Positions 9,408 to 18,739 of a stretch of 54,886 bases of DNA are shown here, piece by piece; positions within the stretch are counted from its first letter, which is position 1; every line of letters begins with the position of its first letter. Source of the stretch: an uncultured Prochlorococcus sp. (GTDB lineage Bacteria > Cyanobacteriota > Cyanobacteriia > PCC-6307 > Cyanobiaceae); assembly GCA_902627335.1 (NCBI GenBank), contig CACOIV010000009.1:1-54886 (forward strand). The letters run 5' to 3'. The notes beneath the pieces are model-generated. The model saw nothing but the letters and a program-made list of their open reading frames with translations. It ran no database searches and was not told the DNA's origin. The translations under genes were made by a program, and so were the position numbers.

Positions 9408-10895
9408 TTATTGGTGGAATCCTAAAATGTCATTATTCCTTCTTTTTATAATTTCTAAATCATTTGAGTTTAATAATGAATTATTCAGTGGAATTAATTT
9501 ATTGATCTTTTCATCTAAAGCTGCTTTATTTTCTTTATAAAAAATTGATTTTTTTAAAACTTTTAACATAATATTTACTGCAGTACTGGCGCCTGGAGAT
9601 GCTCCCAACAAAGCGAATAGGGATCCATCATAAGAATTAACGATTTCAGTACCAAATTTCAAAGCACCGCCGCTTTTCGTTTTTTTAATTATTTGAACTC
9701 TCTGACCTGCATTTTTCAAATACCAATCATCCTTAAAAGCAGATGGCATGATTTCTTGAAGATCCTTAATCCTTGATGAATGATTTTTAGTAGACTGTAG
9801 AGCAAGATATTTTATTAATTCAAAATTTTTTAATCCAACGTCAAAAATAGGTAAAAGATTATCTTTTTGGAATGAATCAAAAAGATCAAAATATGATCCT
9901 TTTTTTAAAAACTTTGTTGTAAAACCTGCAAAAGGCCCAAATAAAAGATATTTTTTCCCATCAATCCATCTAGAATCTAGATGAGGAACAGACATTGGAG
10001 GTGAACCAATAGGTGCTTTACTATACACTTTTGCATGATGTTTTAAATTTAATTCTTGATTTTCGGAAATTAGCCATTTTCCACTGACGGGAAATCCACC
10101 ATAATTTTTACTTTCAGGAATATTAGATTTTTGAAGAAGATTAATTGTTTTCCCACCAGCTCCAATAAATACAAAATTCGCTTTTAAAATTTTTTTATTA
10201 CCATCTTTATTAACAAATAGTTCCCACTTATGATTTTTAATTCTTTTTAAATCTAATAAATTTGTGTTAAAACTAATCTCAACATTTGATTTTGTTGAAA
10301 GATACTTAAAATATTCTCTTGCCAAAGCTTCAAAATTTATATCTGTTCCTCTTTTTATTCTGGTTGCGGCAATTTTTTGCTTCTTATCCCTATCCTTTAT
10401 TATCAAAGGCGACCAATTAGAAATCTCCTCAGATGAAGTAGTAAATTCCATATCTTTGAATTCTCGGCATTTTTTCATCAATTCATATCTTTTTTTAAGA
10501 AACGCTACATCTTCGACGTTATTGACAAAACTTATATGAGGAACAAAAGTTAAAAATTTTTTTATGTTTATTTGATCTCTCTCATATAGGTAAGCCCATA
10601 TATTTAATGATTCTTCAAAATAATTATTTATTAAAAGAGCTTTTTTTATATCAATTAGATTGTTCTCATCTAAAGGTGTATAGTTTAATTCGCAATTAGC
10701 AGCATGACCAGTACCAGCATTATTAAATGCGCCAGTACTTTCTTGCGCTGATGTTGATAACTTCTCAATAACTAAAATATTGATTTCTGGAAAAACTTCA
10801 CTAATTAATAATGCTAATGTGGCGCTCATTATGCCTGCACCAATTAAAACTGCATCATATTCACTATTAAGAGAAAAATTTTTTTCAGTAATCAT
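9408..10895 (-). CDS. mqo: Malate:quinone oxidoreductase
   Basis: FAD-dependent peripheral membrane enzyme that oxidises malate to oxaloacetate and reduces quinone. The N-terminal Rossmann motif is [13 protein letters not shown], followed by the family signature [20 protein letters not shown]. Further on are [15 protein letters not shown] and the C-terminal [18 protein letters not shown]. 495 aa is normal. It is transcribed divergently from the Nfu-type gene across 67 bases, which must carry both promoters. Confidence 0.95.
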   Translation of the reverse strand: MITEKNFSLNSEYDAVLIGAGIMSATLALLISEVFPEINILVIEKLSTSAQESTGAFNNAGTGHAANCELNYTPLDENNLIDIKKALLINNYFEESLNIWAYLYERDQINIKKFLTFVPHISFVNNVEDVAFLKKRYELMKKCREFKDMEFTTSSEEISNWSPLIIKDRDKKQKIAATRIKRGTDINFEALAREYFKYLSTKSNVEISFNTNLLDLKRIKNHKWELFVNKDGNKKILKANFVFIGAGGKTINLLQKSNIPESKNYGGFPVSGKWLISENQELNLKHHAKVYSKAPIGSPPMSVPHLDSRWIDGKKYLLFGPFAGFTTKFLKKGSYFDLFDSFQKDNLLPIFDVGLKNFELIKYLALQSTKNHSSRIKDLQEIMPSAFKDDWYLKNAGQRVQIIKKTKSGGALKFGTEIVNSYDGSLFALLGASPGASTAVNIMLKVLKKSIFYKENKAALDEKINKLIPLNNSLLNSNDLEIIKRRNNDILGFHQ

Positions 10896-10962
10896 TGTAA
10901 AAAATTTTTTTTTGCAAAAAATGATATTATTTTCTAGTCTAACTATAAGTCAATTAAAAATT

Positions 10963-11208
10963 ATGAGTACTGAGACTCTTGCACTAACAAATGAAAATGT
11001 TGAAAAGGTTCTTGATGAACTTAGACCATTTTTAATTTCTGATGGCGGCAACGTTGAAATTGCAGAAATTGATGGTCCAATTGTAAAGGTTAGGCTTCAG
11101 GGAGCATGTGGAAGTTGTCCCAGTAGCACTATGACTTTAAAAATGGGAATTGAGAGAAAATTAAAAGAAATGATTCCTGAGATAAGTGAAGTCGTTCAAG
11201 TTTTATAG
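10963..11208 (+). CDS. NifU C-terminal-domain Fe-S scaffold (Nfu type)
   Basis: 81-residue protein consisting only of the NifU C-terminal domain, which assembles or carries Fe-S clusters. Diagnostic motif [18 protein letters not shown] with Cys49 and Cys52 (CxxC). The ATG at 10963 is chosen because longer in-frame readings run back into mqo. In cyanobacteria this small Nfu protein is the main scaffold for photosystem I Fe-S centres; that role is from family knowledge. Confidence 0.93.
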   Translation: MSTETLALTNENVEKVLDELRPFLISDGGNVEIAEIDGPIVKVRLQGACGSCPSSTMTLKMGIERKLKEMIPEISEVVQVL

Positions 11209-11223
11209 CATTTCCTGAATAAA

Positions 11224-11481
11224 TTAATTGCTCTCTAATTCTTTTGCAAGTGCAGTTTTATAATCTAAACAATCTACAGGTAGGCCTTGACCAATTGAGA
11301 TAAGAAGCGGAGCTAAAATACCAATAGTAAAAACTAAATTAGCTTGATTGACTCCATTCTGACCAAGAATATAAGTTATTAAATATATAACTGATAAATA
11401 AGCATGAAGAGAAATGAATTCTTTGGTTTTCAAAGCTGGCCACCTTAATGTGTTACCTAAAAAATATAGAAAACCAGTCAT
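11224..11481 (-). CDS. Hypothetical two-helix membrane protein, 85 aa
   Basis: Hydrophobic segments at about 25-43 (HAYLSVIYLITYILGQ) and 48-67 (ANLVFTIGILAPLLISIGQ) with a short acidic tail (LAKELESN). The N-terminus MTGFLYFLGNTLRWPALKTK carries positive charges on the likely cytoplasmic side. Family not recognised. Convergent with the Nfu-type gene. Confidence 0.65.
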   Translation of the reverse strand: MTGFLYFLGNTLRWPALKTKEFISLHAYLSVIYLITYILGQNGVNQANLVFTIGILAPLLISIGQGLPVDCLDYKTALAKELESN

Positions 11482-11640
11482 ATCTGATAAAGTTTAATTT
11501 GTTTACTAAATTAAAGATTAATACCTAAACACGTTAAATTTTTACAAAATTTACTTTAAATAACATATTAATTAAAAAATAAATTTCCTATCAAAATAAT
11601 TTTTTATAGACTTTTTTTTAAAATTAGTTTTATAATAATT

Positions 11641-11729
11641 ATGTAGCGTTGCTACTATTCGTTCACTCCAAAAGGAGCGCAGTCCGAGCTATACCATGGA
11701 ACGGGGGATAGCCGTGTTGTTATCGAATT
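11641..11729 (+). promoter_or_regulatory. Structured, G+C-richer leader upstream of DUF4278
   Basis: In a region of about 20% G+C, this block is about half G+C. It contains three clear stem-loops: GTAGC/GCTAC (11643-11655), CTCC-AAAA-GGAG (11666-11677) and GCTAT/ATAGC (11688-11712) enclosing ACCATGGAACGGGGG. No Shine-Dalgarno is seen just before the ATG at 11730; the only AAAGGAG lies inside the second hairpin. Reads as a structured 5' UTR or a small RNA. I cannot match it to a named RNA family with certainty. Confidence 0.5.
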
Positions 11730-11903
11730 ATGACTACACTTATTTACCGAGGAAAAACCTACGAACAAAACAACAAACCATCATCTAAGGAAGTTGTTGA
11801 GCTCACCTATAGAAGAAACATTTACAAAAAAAGACAATTAAATGTTTCATCTAATAATGAGAAAATTGATTTCAATTACAGAGGTGTAAATTACCAAAAG
11901 TAA
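11730..11903 (+). CDS. DUF4278 protein, 57 aa
   Basis: Two copies of the YRG motif that defines DUF4278: LIYRGKTYE at the N-terminus and FNYRGVNYQ at the C-terminus, with LTYRRNIYK between them as a degenerate third. Small, basic, soluble. Function unknown. It is preceded by a structured leader and followed 15 bases later by a strong terminator, so it appears to be a monocistronic, separately regulated unit. Confidence 0.85.
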   Translation: MTTLIYRGKTYEQNNKPSSKEVVELTYRRNIYKKRQLNVSSNNEKIDFNYRGVNYQK

Positions 11904-11918
11904 TTGATTATAAAATTC

Positions 11919-11944
11919 CTCCCCCTTTTAGGGGGTTTTTTTTT
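11919..11944 (+). terminator. Rho-independent terminator after DUF4278
   Basis: CCCCC (11921-11925), loop TTTTA, GGGGG (11931-11935), then a run of nine T from 11936. The stem is extended by flanking CCT. Ends the DUF4278 transcript and insulates the ArsM-like gene. Confidence 0.85.
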
Positions 11945-11972
11945 AGCTATATTAAGATAAACAATTTAAAAG

Positions 11973-12761
11973 ATGGCAAATAGTTGTTGCGGTAATTCTG
12001 AATCTGAAAATATTCAATTCAATCATAAAGAAGCGATACAAAATAGATACGGTTCTGCTGCGATAGAGAAAGAAAGTTGTTTATGTACGCCAGTTTCATT
12101 TAATCCAAAATATCTAGATGCAATTCCTCGAGAAGTAATTGAAAGAGATTATGGTTGTGGCGATCCAACAAAATATGTCAAGCAAAATGATGTAGTCTTA
12201 GACCTTGGGAGCGGTAGTGGAAAAAATGCATTCATTTGTGCCCAAATAGTTGGGAGAAATGGAAAAATTATAGGGGTAGATCAAAACAAAGACATGCTAA
12301 AACTTTCAAGAGATTCAATAGAATATGTCGCAAATAATATAGGTTATAAAAATACTCAATTTATTGAGGGATCTATTGAAAAACTTGATGAATTAAATAA
12401 TGAAAATCAACCCACTATTAAATCTTCATCCGTTGATATTATTTTAAGCAATTGCGTTTTAAATTTAGTTAATCCAGAATCAAGAAAGTCATTATTAAAA
12501 AATATCAAAAGAGTCCTTAAAGCGAATGGGAGAATTGCAATCAGCGATATTATTTCTAATAAAAAAGTGCCATTAAGTTTACAAAATGATCCGGATTTAT
12601 GGAGCGGATGCATTAGTGGAGCCTGGTATGAACCAGAATTCATTAGTGATTTTAAAGAGATTGGATTTAAAAATCTTAAATTTGCTGAAAGAAGTTCTGA
12701 ACCATGGAAAATAGTTGAAGATATAGAATTTAGAACAGTAACATTGGTTGGAAATATATAA
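11973..12761 (+). CDS. arsM: ArsM-like SAM-dependent methyltransferase
   Basis: Arsenite methyltransferase-type protein. The SAM motif is VVLDLGSGSG at about 74-83. The three cysteines that bind As(III) in characterised ArsM proteins have matching positions: YGCGDP (Cys62), LSNCVLNL (Cys161) and DLWSGCISGAW (Cys213). Additional cysteine pairs are at 5-6 and 36/38. 262 aa is somewhat shorter than many ArsM proteins because the C-terminal domain is reduced. It would methylate arsenite in the cytosol. A PLP enzyme follows after 9 bases in the same direction. Confidence 0.78.
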   Translation: MANSCCGNSESENIQFNHKEAIQNRYGSAAIEKESCLCTPVSFNPKYLDAIPREVIERDYGCGDPTKYVKQNDVVLDLGSGSGKNAFICAQIVGRNGKIIGVDQNKDMLKLSRDSIEYVANNIGYKNTQFIEGSIEKLDELNNENQPTIKSSSVDIILSNCVLNLVNPESRKSLLKNIKRVLKANGRIAISDIISNKKVPLSLQNDPDLWSGCISGAWYEPEFISDFKEIGFKNLKFAERSSEPWKIVEDIEFRTVTLVGNI

Positions 12762-12770
12762 ATAATATAA

Positions 12771-13946
12771 ATGACCACCAATTTAAGATCATTAATACCA
12801 AGTTTAAAAGATAAAATTTATTTTAATTATGGTGGACAAGGTCCCCTACCTACCCCCTCTCTGAAAAAAATAATAGATAGTTGGGAAAAATTACAAGAGA
12901 TTGGTCCCTTTACTAATGATGTTTGGCCATATATAAATAATGAGGTCATATTAACCAAGAGATTAATAGCAAAATCAATGGGAGTAAAAATCAAAAATAT
13001 AGCTTTGTCAGAAAACATTTCCTCCGGAATGGTGTTACCTTTGTGGGGCATAGATTTTATAGAGGGAGATGAAATATTAATAAGTGATTGCGAACATCCT
13101 GGAATTGTTGCAGCCAGTAGAGAATTATGTCAAAGATTTAAATTAAAATTAAATATTTTTCCAATTCAAAAAATAAGTAATATAAATGACAAACTAGTTA
13201 TTCATGAGGTAAAAAAATACCTAACTAAAAATACAAAAATATTTATCATCTCGCATGTGCTTTGGAATTTCGGATATGAGGTACCTTTAAAAGAATTAAA
13301 GTATGAATTAGAAAAAGTTAACAAAAATTCCTATTTAATAGTTGATGGAGCTCAAAGTTTTGGACATATAGAAATTGAGGAGAAAGTTAGATATTCTGAT
13401 CTTTATGCAATTACTTCCCATAAGTGGGCGTGCGGTCCAGAAGGGTTAGGTGCTTTTTACGTTTCAGATAGATTTATTGGCAGAACAAGACCCACCATAA
13501 TTGGATGGAAGTCCCTAAAAAAAGAGCAAGGTATTTATGAACCATCTGATAATCTTTTACATGAAGATGCAAGAAAATTTGAGATTGCTACTTCTTGTAT
13601 ACCTTTGTTAGCGGGCTTAAGAGAATCATTATCTTTGTTTGAAAATGATATCCCAAGTAATAAAAAAAATAAAATTATTTCAGATATGAGTAATAAATTA
13701 TGGTTTGAATTAAATCAATTTAAAGATATTGAATTAGCCCTTAAAAGCCCTCTTAAAAATGGGATCGTAAGCTTTAACATAAAAAGAGTTATTGACAAAA
13801 ATCGATTTGTTAAAAAATTAGGTCTTAAAAAAATTTGGATAAGAGTTATCGAAGACCCAAAATGGTTTCGGGTTTGTATTCACCAAATAACACAAGAAGA
13901 TGAAATTGATTTATTTTTAAATGAATTAAAATTATTAATGAAATAA
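12771..13946 (+). CDS. Aminotransferase class V PLP enzyme, cysteine/cystine C-S lyase-like
   Basis: Fold-type I PLP enzyme of the cysteine desulfurase superfamily. The PLP aspartate region is LIVDGAQSFGH and the Schiff-base lysine lies in ITSHKWACGPEGLG. The N-terminus IYFNYGGQGPLP resembles the cyanobacterial cystine lyase (C-DES) branch rather than IscS, as the C-terminal active-site cysteine loop of IscS is not visible. Probably operonic with the ArsM-like gene. A sulfur-mobilising or cystine-cleaving role is inference from the subfamily. Confidence 0.8.
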   Translation: MTTNLRSLIPSLKDKIYFNYGGQGPLPTPSLKKIIDSWEKLQEIGPFTNDVWPYINNEVILTKRLIAKSMGVKIKNIALSENISSGMVLPLWGIDFIEGDEILISDCEHPGIVAASRELCQRFKLKLNIFPIQKISNINDKLVIHEVKKYLTKNTKIFIISHVLWNFGYEVPLKELKYELEKVNKNSYLIVDGAQSFGHIEIEEKVRYSDLYAITSHKWACGPEGLGAFYVSDRFIGRTRPTIIGWKSLKKEQGIYEPSDNLLHEDARKFEIATSCIPLLAGLRESLSLFENDIPSNKKNKIISDMSNKLWFELNQFKDIELALKSPLKNGIVSFNIKRVIDKNRFVKKLGLKKIWIRVIEDPKWFRVCIHQITQEDEIDLFLNELKLLMK

Positions 13947-13950
13947 AATT

Positions 13951-14655
13951 TTACCAAGGAATTTCTTTTCCATCCCAGGCAATAAATTTGCCTGAGTCTG
14001 TTGGCTTTTGGTGTCGTAAAATATCAATCATGTAATTTGATGTATCTTGTGGGGAGAATAATTTATCTTTTGGAACAAACTTATGAAACGGTTTTGATAA
14101 ATTTGTATTTACCGTTCCAGGATGTAAAAGAGTAATAATAGCTTTCGGATATTTTCGTGCCCATTCAATACTTAATGACTTAAATAATTGATTTTGAGCA
14201 GATTTTGCCGCTCGATAAGAATACCATCCTCCAGTTTTATTATCAGAAATACTTCCAACTCTTGCGCTAATAGATGCAAAATTAAACTCTAATTCCTTAT
14301 TAATAAATTCTTCAATAGTTTTAGCTAATAATATAGGAGCAAATGCATTTATAGAAAAACTCTCACTCAAATTTTCCCTATTAATATGTTGCAATCTTTT
14401 CTCAGGATTAAGCTTTTCGCTATGTAATCTTCCTGTGGCATTAAATACAATTCTTAAATTTAATTTAGATTTACTAAGTTTTTCTTTGAAATCTTTTAAA
14501 GAATTTTCATTCTCAATATCTAGCTCCCAAAAATTTTTAAATACATTTTTTCTCCCACATAATACAACCTCTAGATTATTCTCTTTGGAAGCCAAATCTT
14601 CTGCTATTTGTTTCCCAATTCCACCTGCTCCTACTACTAAAGCTAAACCTTCCAT
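13951..14655 (-). CDS. Short-chain dehydrogenase/reductase
   Basis: SDR-family oxidoreductase of 234 aa. The nucleotide-binding motif is VVGAGGIGKQIAEDLA at residues 7-22. The catalytic YxxxK is in SYRAAKSAQNQL, preceded by the serine stretch NFASISARVGSISD. The branch resembles the C-factor (CsgA)-like SDRs, with no known substrate in cyanobacteria. Convergent with the C-S lyase gene (4-base gap). Confidence 0.88.
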   Translation of the reverse strand: MEGLALVVGAGGIGKQIAEDLASKENNLEVVLCGRKNVFKNFWELDIENENSLKDFKEKLSKSKLNLRIVFNATGRLHSEKLNPEKRLQHINRENLSESFSINAFAPILLAKTIEEFINKELEFNFASISARVGSISDNKTGGWYSYRAAKSAQNQLFKSLSIEWARKYPKAIITLLHPGTVNTNLSKPFHKFVPKDKLFSPQDTSNYMIDILRHQKPTDSGKFIAWDGKEIPW

Positions 14656-14726
14656 ACTTACAAAATATTGTTTATTTATTTTTAGTCGATATTTTGCAAA
14701 TTCGCGTTTTTAGAGTATAAATTTGA

Positions 14727-16262
14727 TTAATCAGAGGAATTTAATTTATCAAAAAGAATTTTCTCAGCTATTTTTTTATCATCAAAATCTATAATTTTAT
14801 CTTTTAATATTTGATAATCTTCATGCCCCTTACCTGCTATCAAAATAATATCATCCTTATCTGCAAAATTAATGGCTTTTTTAATCGCTTTATATCTGTC
14901 AATATCAATACTTATTTTATTTCTATTTGTTATTCCTGATAAAATATCCTCAATAATTTTCTGTGGATTTTCTGTTCTTGGATTATCTGATGTAATTAAA
15001 ACATAATCTGAAAATTTTTCTGCAATTTCACCCATAATTGACCTTTTCTTAGTATCTCTATCTCCTCCACACCCAAAGATTGTCACCAACCTTTTGCCTT
15101 TAGAAAAATCCCTTAAAGTCTGAAGAACATTTTTTAATCCATCTGGAGTATGAGCATAATCAATAAATACTTCTGGCAAAAAATTAGGGTTATTATTTGC
15201 GATTATTTTTATTTTTTCCAGTCTTCCTGGAACTCCTGGAAAATCTCTAATTTTATTACTAATATCTTTAAGATTAAATCCAAGTTTATAAAGAGTGGCA
15301 ATTACTTGGAGGGAATTCATTAAATTGAATTCTCCTACTAAAGGGATAAAAAGTTCTATCGCTTCAGTTGGTGTGTGGAACAAACAATAAGATCCATTTA
15401 TAGTACATTTCTTTTTTGATACGTAAAAATAATTTGTTGATTTTAATTTATTATTTTTATCACTTATTGAAATCAATGAGGAACTAGATTTAAGTTTTTC
15501 AAATAATTTCATACCCCAATCATTATCCGCATTAATAATGGAAAAGGAATTATCTTTAGAAAGATATGGTAACTTGAATAGTTCCATTTTAGTCTCAAAA
15601 TATTTTTTCATATTTTTGTGATAGTCAAGATGATCTTGAGATAAATTAGAAAATATAGTAGCGTCAAATTCACATCCTGATATTCTTTTCTGAGCAATCG
15701 CATGTGAACTAACTTCCATTATTGCGAATTCTGCATCAGCTTTCAGCGCTTTTTGTAATTTAGGTTGCAATTTATCCGCGAAATCAGTGGTGTGGGATGC
15801 ACACTCAGAGAAGCCAGGCCACCTATTGAATAAAGTTCCAAATAAAGCGACCTTTCTCCCTAATTTTTTTAAAAGATACTCCAATAAAAAAGCTATTGTA
15901 GTTTTACCATTAGTCCCAGTAACGCCTATAAGTTTTAGTTTTCTTGAGGGCCTTCCATAAAACTCAGAGATTATTTGACCATAAATATAATCAAGTGGCT
16001 CCTTAAGAACTAATACTTTTTTATTATTTATTTTTCCTATTTTCTGTTCTAAATTCGCACTTATTATTGCTGCCTCTGCTCCGTTGTTAATAGCATCTTG
16101 CCAATATACCCCTCCATCAACATTTATACCAGGCAAACCCAAAAACAATGAACCTTTATCTACATCTATAGAATTAAAACTTATATTTTTAATCTCTGGA
16201 TCTACTAATAAAACTGAAGGTACTATATTGACCTTTTTAAGTAATTTATGCAGAGTAATCAT
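14727..16262 (-). CDS. murE: UDP-MurNAc-tripeptide synthetase MurE
   Basis: Cytosolic Mur ligase that adds the third amino acid of the peptidoglycan stem. The ATP loop is VTGTNGKTT (residues 114-122). DNPR at 426-429 is the signature selecting meso-diaminopimelate over lysine. 511 aa is the family length. The glutaredoxin-like gene lies 5 bases upstream, in the order yidD, glutaredoxin-like, murE. Confidence 0.96.
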   Translation of the reverse strand: MITLHKLLKKVNIVPSVLLVDPEIKNISFNSIDVDKGSLFLGLPGINVDGGVYWQDAINNGAEAAIISANLEQKIGKINNKKVLVLKEPLDYIYGQIISEFYGRPSRKLKLIGVTGTNGKTTIAFLLEYLLKKLGRKVALFGTLFNRWPGFSECASHTTDFADKLQPKLQKALKADAEFAIMEVSSHAIAQKRISGCEFDATIFSNLSQDHLDYHKNMKKYFETKMELFKLPYLSKDNSFSIINADNDWGMKLFEKLKSSSSLISISDKNNKLKSTNYFYVSKKKCTINGSYCLFHTPTEAIELFIPLVGEFNLMNSLQVIATLYKLGFNLKDISNKIRDFPGVPGRLEKIKIIANNNPNFLPEVFIDYAHTPDGLKNVLQTLRDFSKGKRLVTIFGCGGDRDTKKRSIMGEIAEKFSDYVLITSDNPRTENPQKIIEDILSGITNRNKISIDIDRYKAIKKAINFADKDDIILIAGKGHEDYQILKDKIIDFDDKKIAEKILFDKLNSSD

Positions 16263-16267
16263 TAAAT

Positions 16268-16576
16268 CTATTTACTTGCTTTTAATAAAATAAGATTAAT
16301 ATTATTTTTCAGCCAATTATCTAGTTGCAAACCTTTTAATCTTGGAGATACTCTTGGTAATTCAAAAATTTCTTTCGATTCATTTAATTGCAAGCCAAGC
16401 ACTGGGACTTGATGATCATATTTCTTAAAATCATTCTTATATAAATCGAACCTATCAATATCAATTTCAAATATTTCTAACTTAGGATTAAAATTATTAA
16501 TATTTATTTTATTCAAATCATTTTTTAATTTATCGCAAATACAACAACCTTTTCTTGTGTAAATAAATAGAACCAT
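16268..16576 (-). CDS. Glutaredoxin-like protein (DUF836 type)
   Basis: Small thioredoxin-fold protein of 102 aa. ATG at 16576 gives MVLFIYTRKGCCICDKL, the canonical beta-strand-CxxC start, with the redox cysteines in GCCICDK. An earlier ATG would add 13 residues that overlap the 3' end of yidD and is less likely. The cis-proline strand is HQVPVLGL. Lies between yidD and murE on one strand. Confidence 0.82.
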   Translation of the reverse strand: MVLFIYTRKGCCICDKLKNDLNKININNFNPKLEIFEIDIDRFDLYKNDFKKYDHQVPVLGLQLNESKEIFELPRVSPRLKGLQLDNWLKNNINLILLKASK

Positions 16577-16589
16577 TTTTTTTAATTCT

Positions 16590-16826
16590 TTAATCAGGAA
16601 CAGGATCACATCCACATGGAGTTAGAGGATGACATTTACTTATTCTTTTTATTGTTAACCATCCACCTTTCCAAGGACCATGTTTTGTTATTGCCTCATA
16701 TCCATAAGAACTGCAAGAAGGAATAAATCTACATCTTGGAGGGAAAAATGGTGAAATAAATTTCCTATAAAATGTTATTAGAAAAAGTAGTATCGCACTA
16801 ATTATATTATTAATGATTTTAATCAC
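16590..16826 (-). CDS. yidD: Membrane protein insertion efficiency factor YidD
   Basis: 78-residue YidD. An amphipathic N-terminus is followed by the conserved core [16 protein letters not shown] and [18 protein letters not shown]. The tail CGCDPVPD matches the family ending. It helps YidC-dependent insertion of inner membrane proteins. rpsD is divergent upstream. Confidence 0.95.
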   Translation of the reverse strand: MIKIINNIISAILLFLITFYRKFISPFFPPRCRFIPSCSSYGYEAITKHGPWKGGWLTIKRISKCHPLTPCGCDPVPD

Positions 16827-16913
16827 AGTAATGATGTAAAATGAAAGTTCCAGCGATATTAATGATAATCAATTTATCAATTTTTTATTGCAAATTTCAA
16901 CTTATTTTAAATT

Positions 16914-17522
16914 ATGTCAAGATACCGCGGCCCAAGATTAAGGGTTACGCGTCGCTTGGGAGAACTACCAGGTCTCACCAGGAAGGCTTCAAAAAAGTCT
17001 AATCCTCCAGGTCAGCACGGCCAAGCCCGTCGCAAGCGATCAGAATATGCAATTCGTCTAGAAGAAAAACAAAAACTTAGATTTAACTATGGTGTTTCCG
17101 AAAGACAATTAGTGCGTTACGTAAAAAAAGCAAGAGCGCAAGAAGGCTCAACTGGTACCAACTTACTTAGACTTCTTGAAAACAGATTAGATAATGTCTG
17201 TTTTAGATTAGGATTTGGTCCGACGATACCTGGATCAAGACAACTAGTTAATCACGGGCATGTTACCGTTAATGGTAAAGTTTTAGATATAGCTGGTTAT
17301 CAATGTAAAACTGGCGATGTTATCAGTATTAGAGAAAATAAGGCTAGTAAAAAACTTGTAGAGGGCAACATAGAATTTCCTGGACTAGCTAATGTGCCGC
17401 CGCATATAGATCTAGACAAGCCAAAACTAACAGGAAAAATAAATGGCAAATGTGACCGAGAATGGGTTGCACTTGAAATTAATGAACTGTTAGTGGTGGA
17501 ATATTATTCAAGGAAAGTTTAA
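16914..17522 (+). CDS. rpsD: 30S ribosomal protein S4
   Basis: 202-residue S4, a primary assembly protein of the small subunit. Basic N-terminus [21 protein letters not shown]4 RNA-binding domain in [16 protein letters not shown] and [17 protein letters not shown]. Higher G+C and different codon use than its neighbours, as expected of a highly expressed gene. Has its own terminator. Confidence 0.98.
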   Translation: MSRYRGPRLRVTRRLGELPGLTRKASKKSNPPGQHGQARRKRSEYAIRLEEKQKLRFNYGVSERQLVRYVKKARAQEGSTGTNLLRLLENRLDNVCFRLGFGPTIPGSRQLVNHGHVTVNGKVLDIAGYQCKTGDVISIRENKASKKLVEGNIEFPGLANVPPHIDLDKPKLTGKINGKCDREWVALEINELLVVEYYSRKV

Positions 17523-17533
17523 TTGGATGTACG

Positions 17534-17560
17534 AACCCTCACAAAAAGTGAGGGTTTTTA
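17534..17560 (+). terminator. Rho-independent terminator after rpsD
   Basis: Stem AACCCTCAC (17534-17542), loop AAAAA, GTGAGGGTT (17548-17556), then T-rich sequence. A perfect 9-base-pair stem placed 12 bases after the rpsD stop. Confidence 0.9.
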
Positions 17561-17572
17561 TTATTTTTTTAA

Positions 17573-18736
17573 ATGAGCAATAATCAAAAGAAAAAAAACA
17601 AAATAGGTTTAAAAACAATTGCTATTCATCATGGTGAATCTTTCTCTGATGAAACTGGATGTGTAATGCCTCCTATTTTTGCCACATCAACATTTGAACA
17701 TGGTAATAGAGCTAATTTTGATTACACAAGGTCAGGTAATCCAAATTTTTCCATATTAGAAAACGTTTTAAAGGGAATAGAAAATTCAAATTATTGCACC
17801 GTTTTTAGTTCTGGAATTAGCGCTGTAACAGCGATAGTATCTAGCCTTAAAAGTGGAGATATAATTCTATGTGAATCAAATTTATATGGATGTACAATAA
17901 GAATGTTTGAAAAAATATTCAAAAAATTTGGTATTCAAACTTCTTATTTTGACTTTACAAACAAAGAATATATTCAGCAAATTTCTAAAGTTAAACCCTC
18001 ATTAATTTGGCTAGAAAGTCCAACTAATCCTTTATTGAAGATATTAAATCTTAAAGAAATTTGTAGTGAAGCTAATTCAAGAAAAATCCCTGTTGTAGTT
18101 GATAATACTTTCTGTACTGCAGTAATCCAAAGGCCTTTAGAACTTGGCGCAACTCTATCATTAATTAGTACAACTAAATTTATTAATGGGCATAGTGACG
18201 CACTTGGCGGAGCAGTTATTACTAATGATGAGTCATGGAATAACAAAATGATTTTTTCTCAAAAGTCTCTAGGTTTGAATCCGTCCCCATTTGATTGCTG
18301 GCTTATAACAAGGGGTTTAAAAACTCTCCCATTAAGAATTGCAGAACAAACTAAAAATGCACACTTTATTGCTAACGAATTAAATTCGCATAAATTAATT
18401 GATCAACTCATATATCCTTTTAATAAAAATCATCCCCAATTAGAATTAGCAAAATCTCAAATGAAAATTGGAGGTTCAATGATTACTTTGAAATTAAAAT
18501 TAAATAAAAATGATACCTTTGATTTTTGTAAAAAATTAAAATATTTTACTTTAGCGGAGAGCCTTGGAGGGGTCGAAAGTCTTATCTGTCACCCGACAAC
18601 GATGTCTCATGCATCGGTTGATAAAGAAGTTAAAAATACTATGGGGATTAATGACTCTTTAGTGAGACTTTCAATTGGATGTGAGGATGGCAAAGATCTA
18701 TTATCAGATCTTTTATTGGCTTTAGATAGTTTCTAA
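17573..18736 (+). CDS. Trans-sulfuration PLP enzyme (MetB/MetC family)
   Basis: Cys/Met metabolism PLP enzyme of normal bacterial size (387 aa). N-terminal IHHGESFSDETGCVMPPIFA and YTRSGNPNFSILE are diagnostic. The Schiff-base lysine is in ISTTKFINGHSDALGG. Family members include cystathionine gamma-synthase, gamma-lyase and beta-lyase, and motifs alone do not decide between them. First gene of a plus-strand group with a fungal-type cystathionine gamma-synthase (3-base gap) and cysK. Confidence 0.85.
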   Translation: MSNNQKKKNKIGLKTIAIHHGESFSDETGCVMPPIFATSTFEHGNRANFDYTRSGNPNFSILENVLKGIENSNYCTVFSSGISAVTAIVSSLKSGDIILCESNLYGCTIRMFEKIFKKFGIQTSYFDFTNKEYIQQISKVKPSLIWLESPTNPLLKILNLKEICSEANSRKIPVVVDNTFCTAVIQRPLELGATLSLISTTKFINGHSDALGGAVITNDESWNNKMIFSQKSLGLNPSPFDCWLITRGLKTLPLRIAEQTKNAHFIANELNSHKLIDQLIYPFNKNHPQLELAKSQMKIGGSMITLKLKLNKNDTFDFCKKLKYFTLAESLGGVESLICHPTTMSHASVDKEVKNTMGINDSLVRLSIGCEDGKDLLSDLLLALDSF

Positions 18737-18739
18737 ATT

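Noticed and set aside
10780-10962. Upstream extension of the Nfu-type gene
   Set aside because: Would overlap the 5' end of mqo by over 100 bases; the family domain starts at the ATG at 10963.
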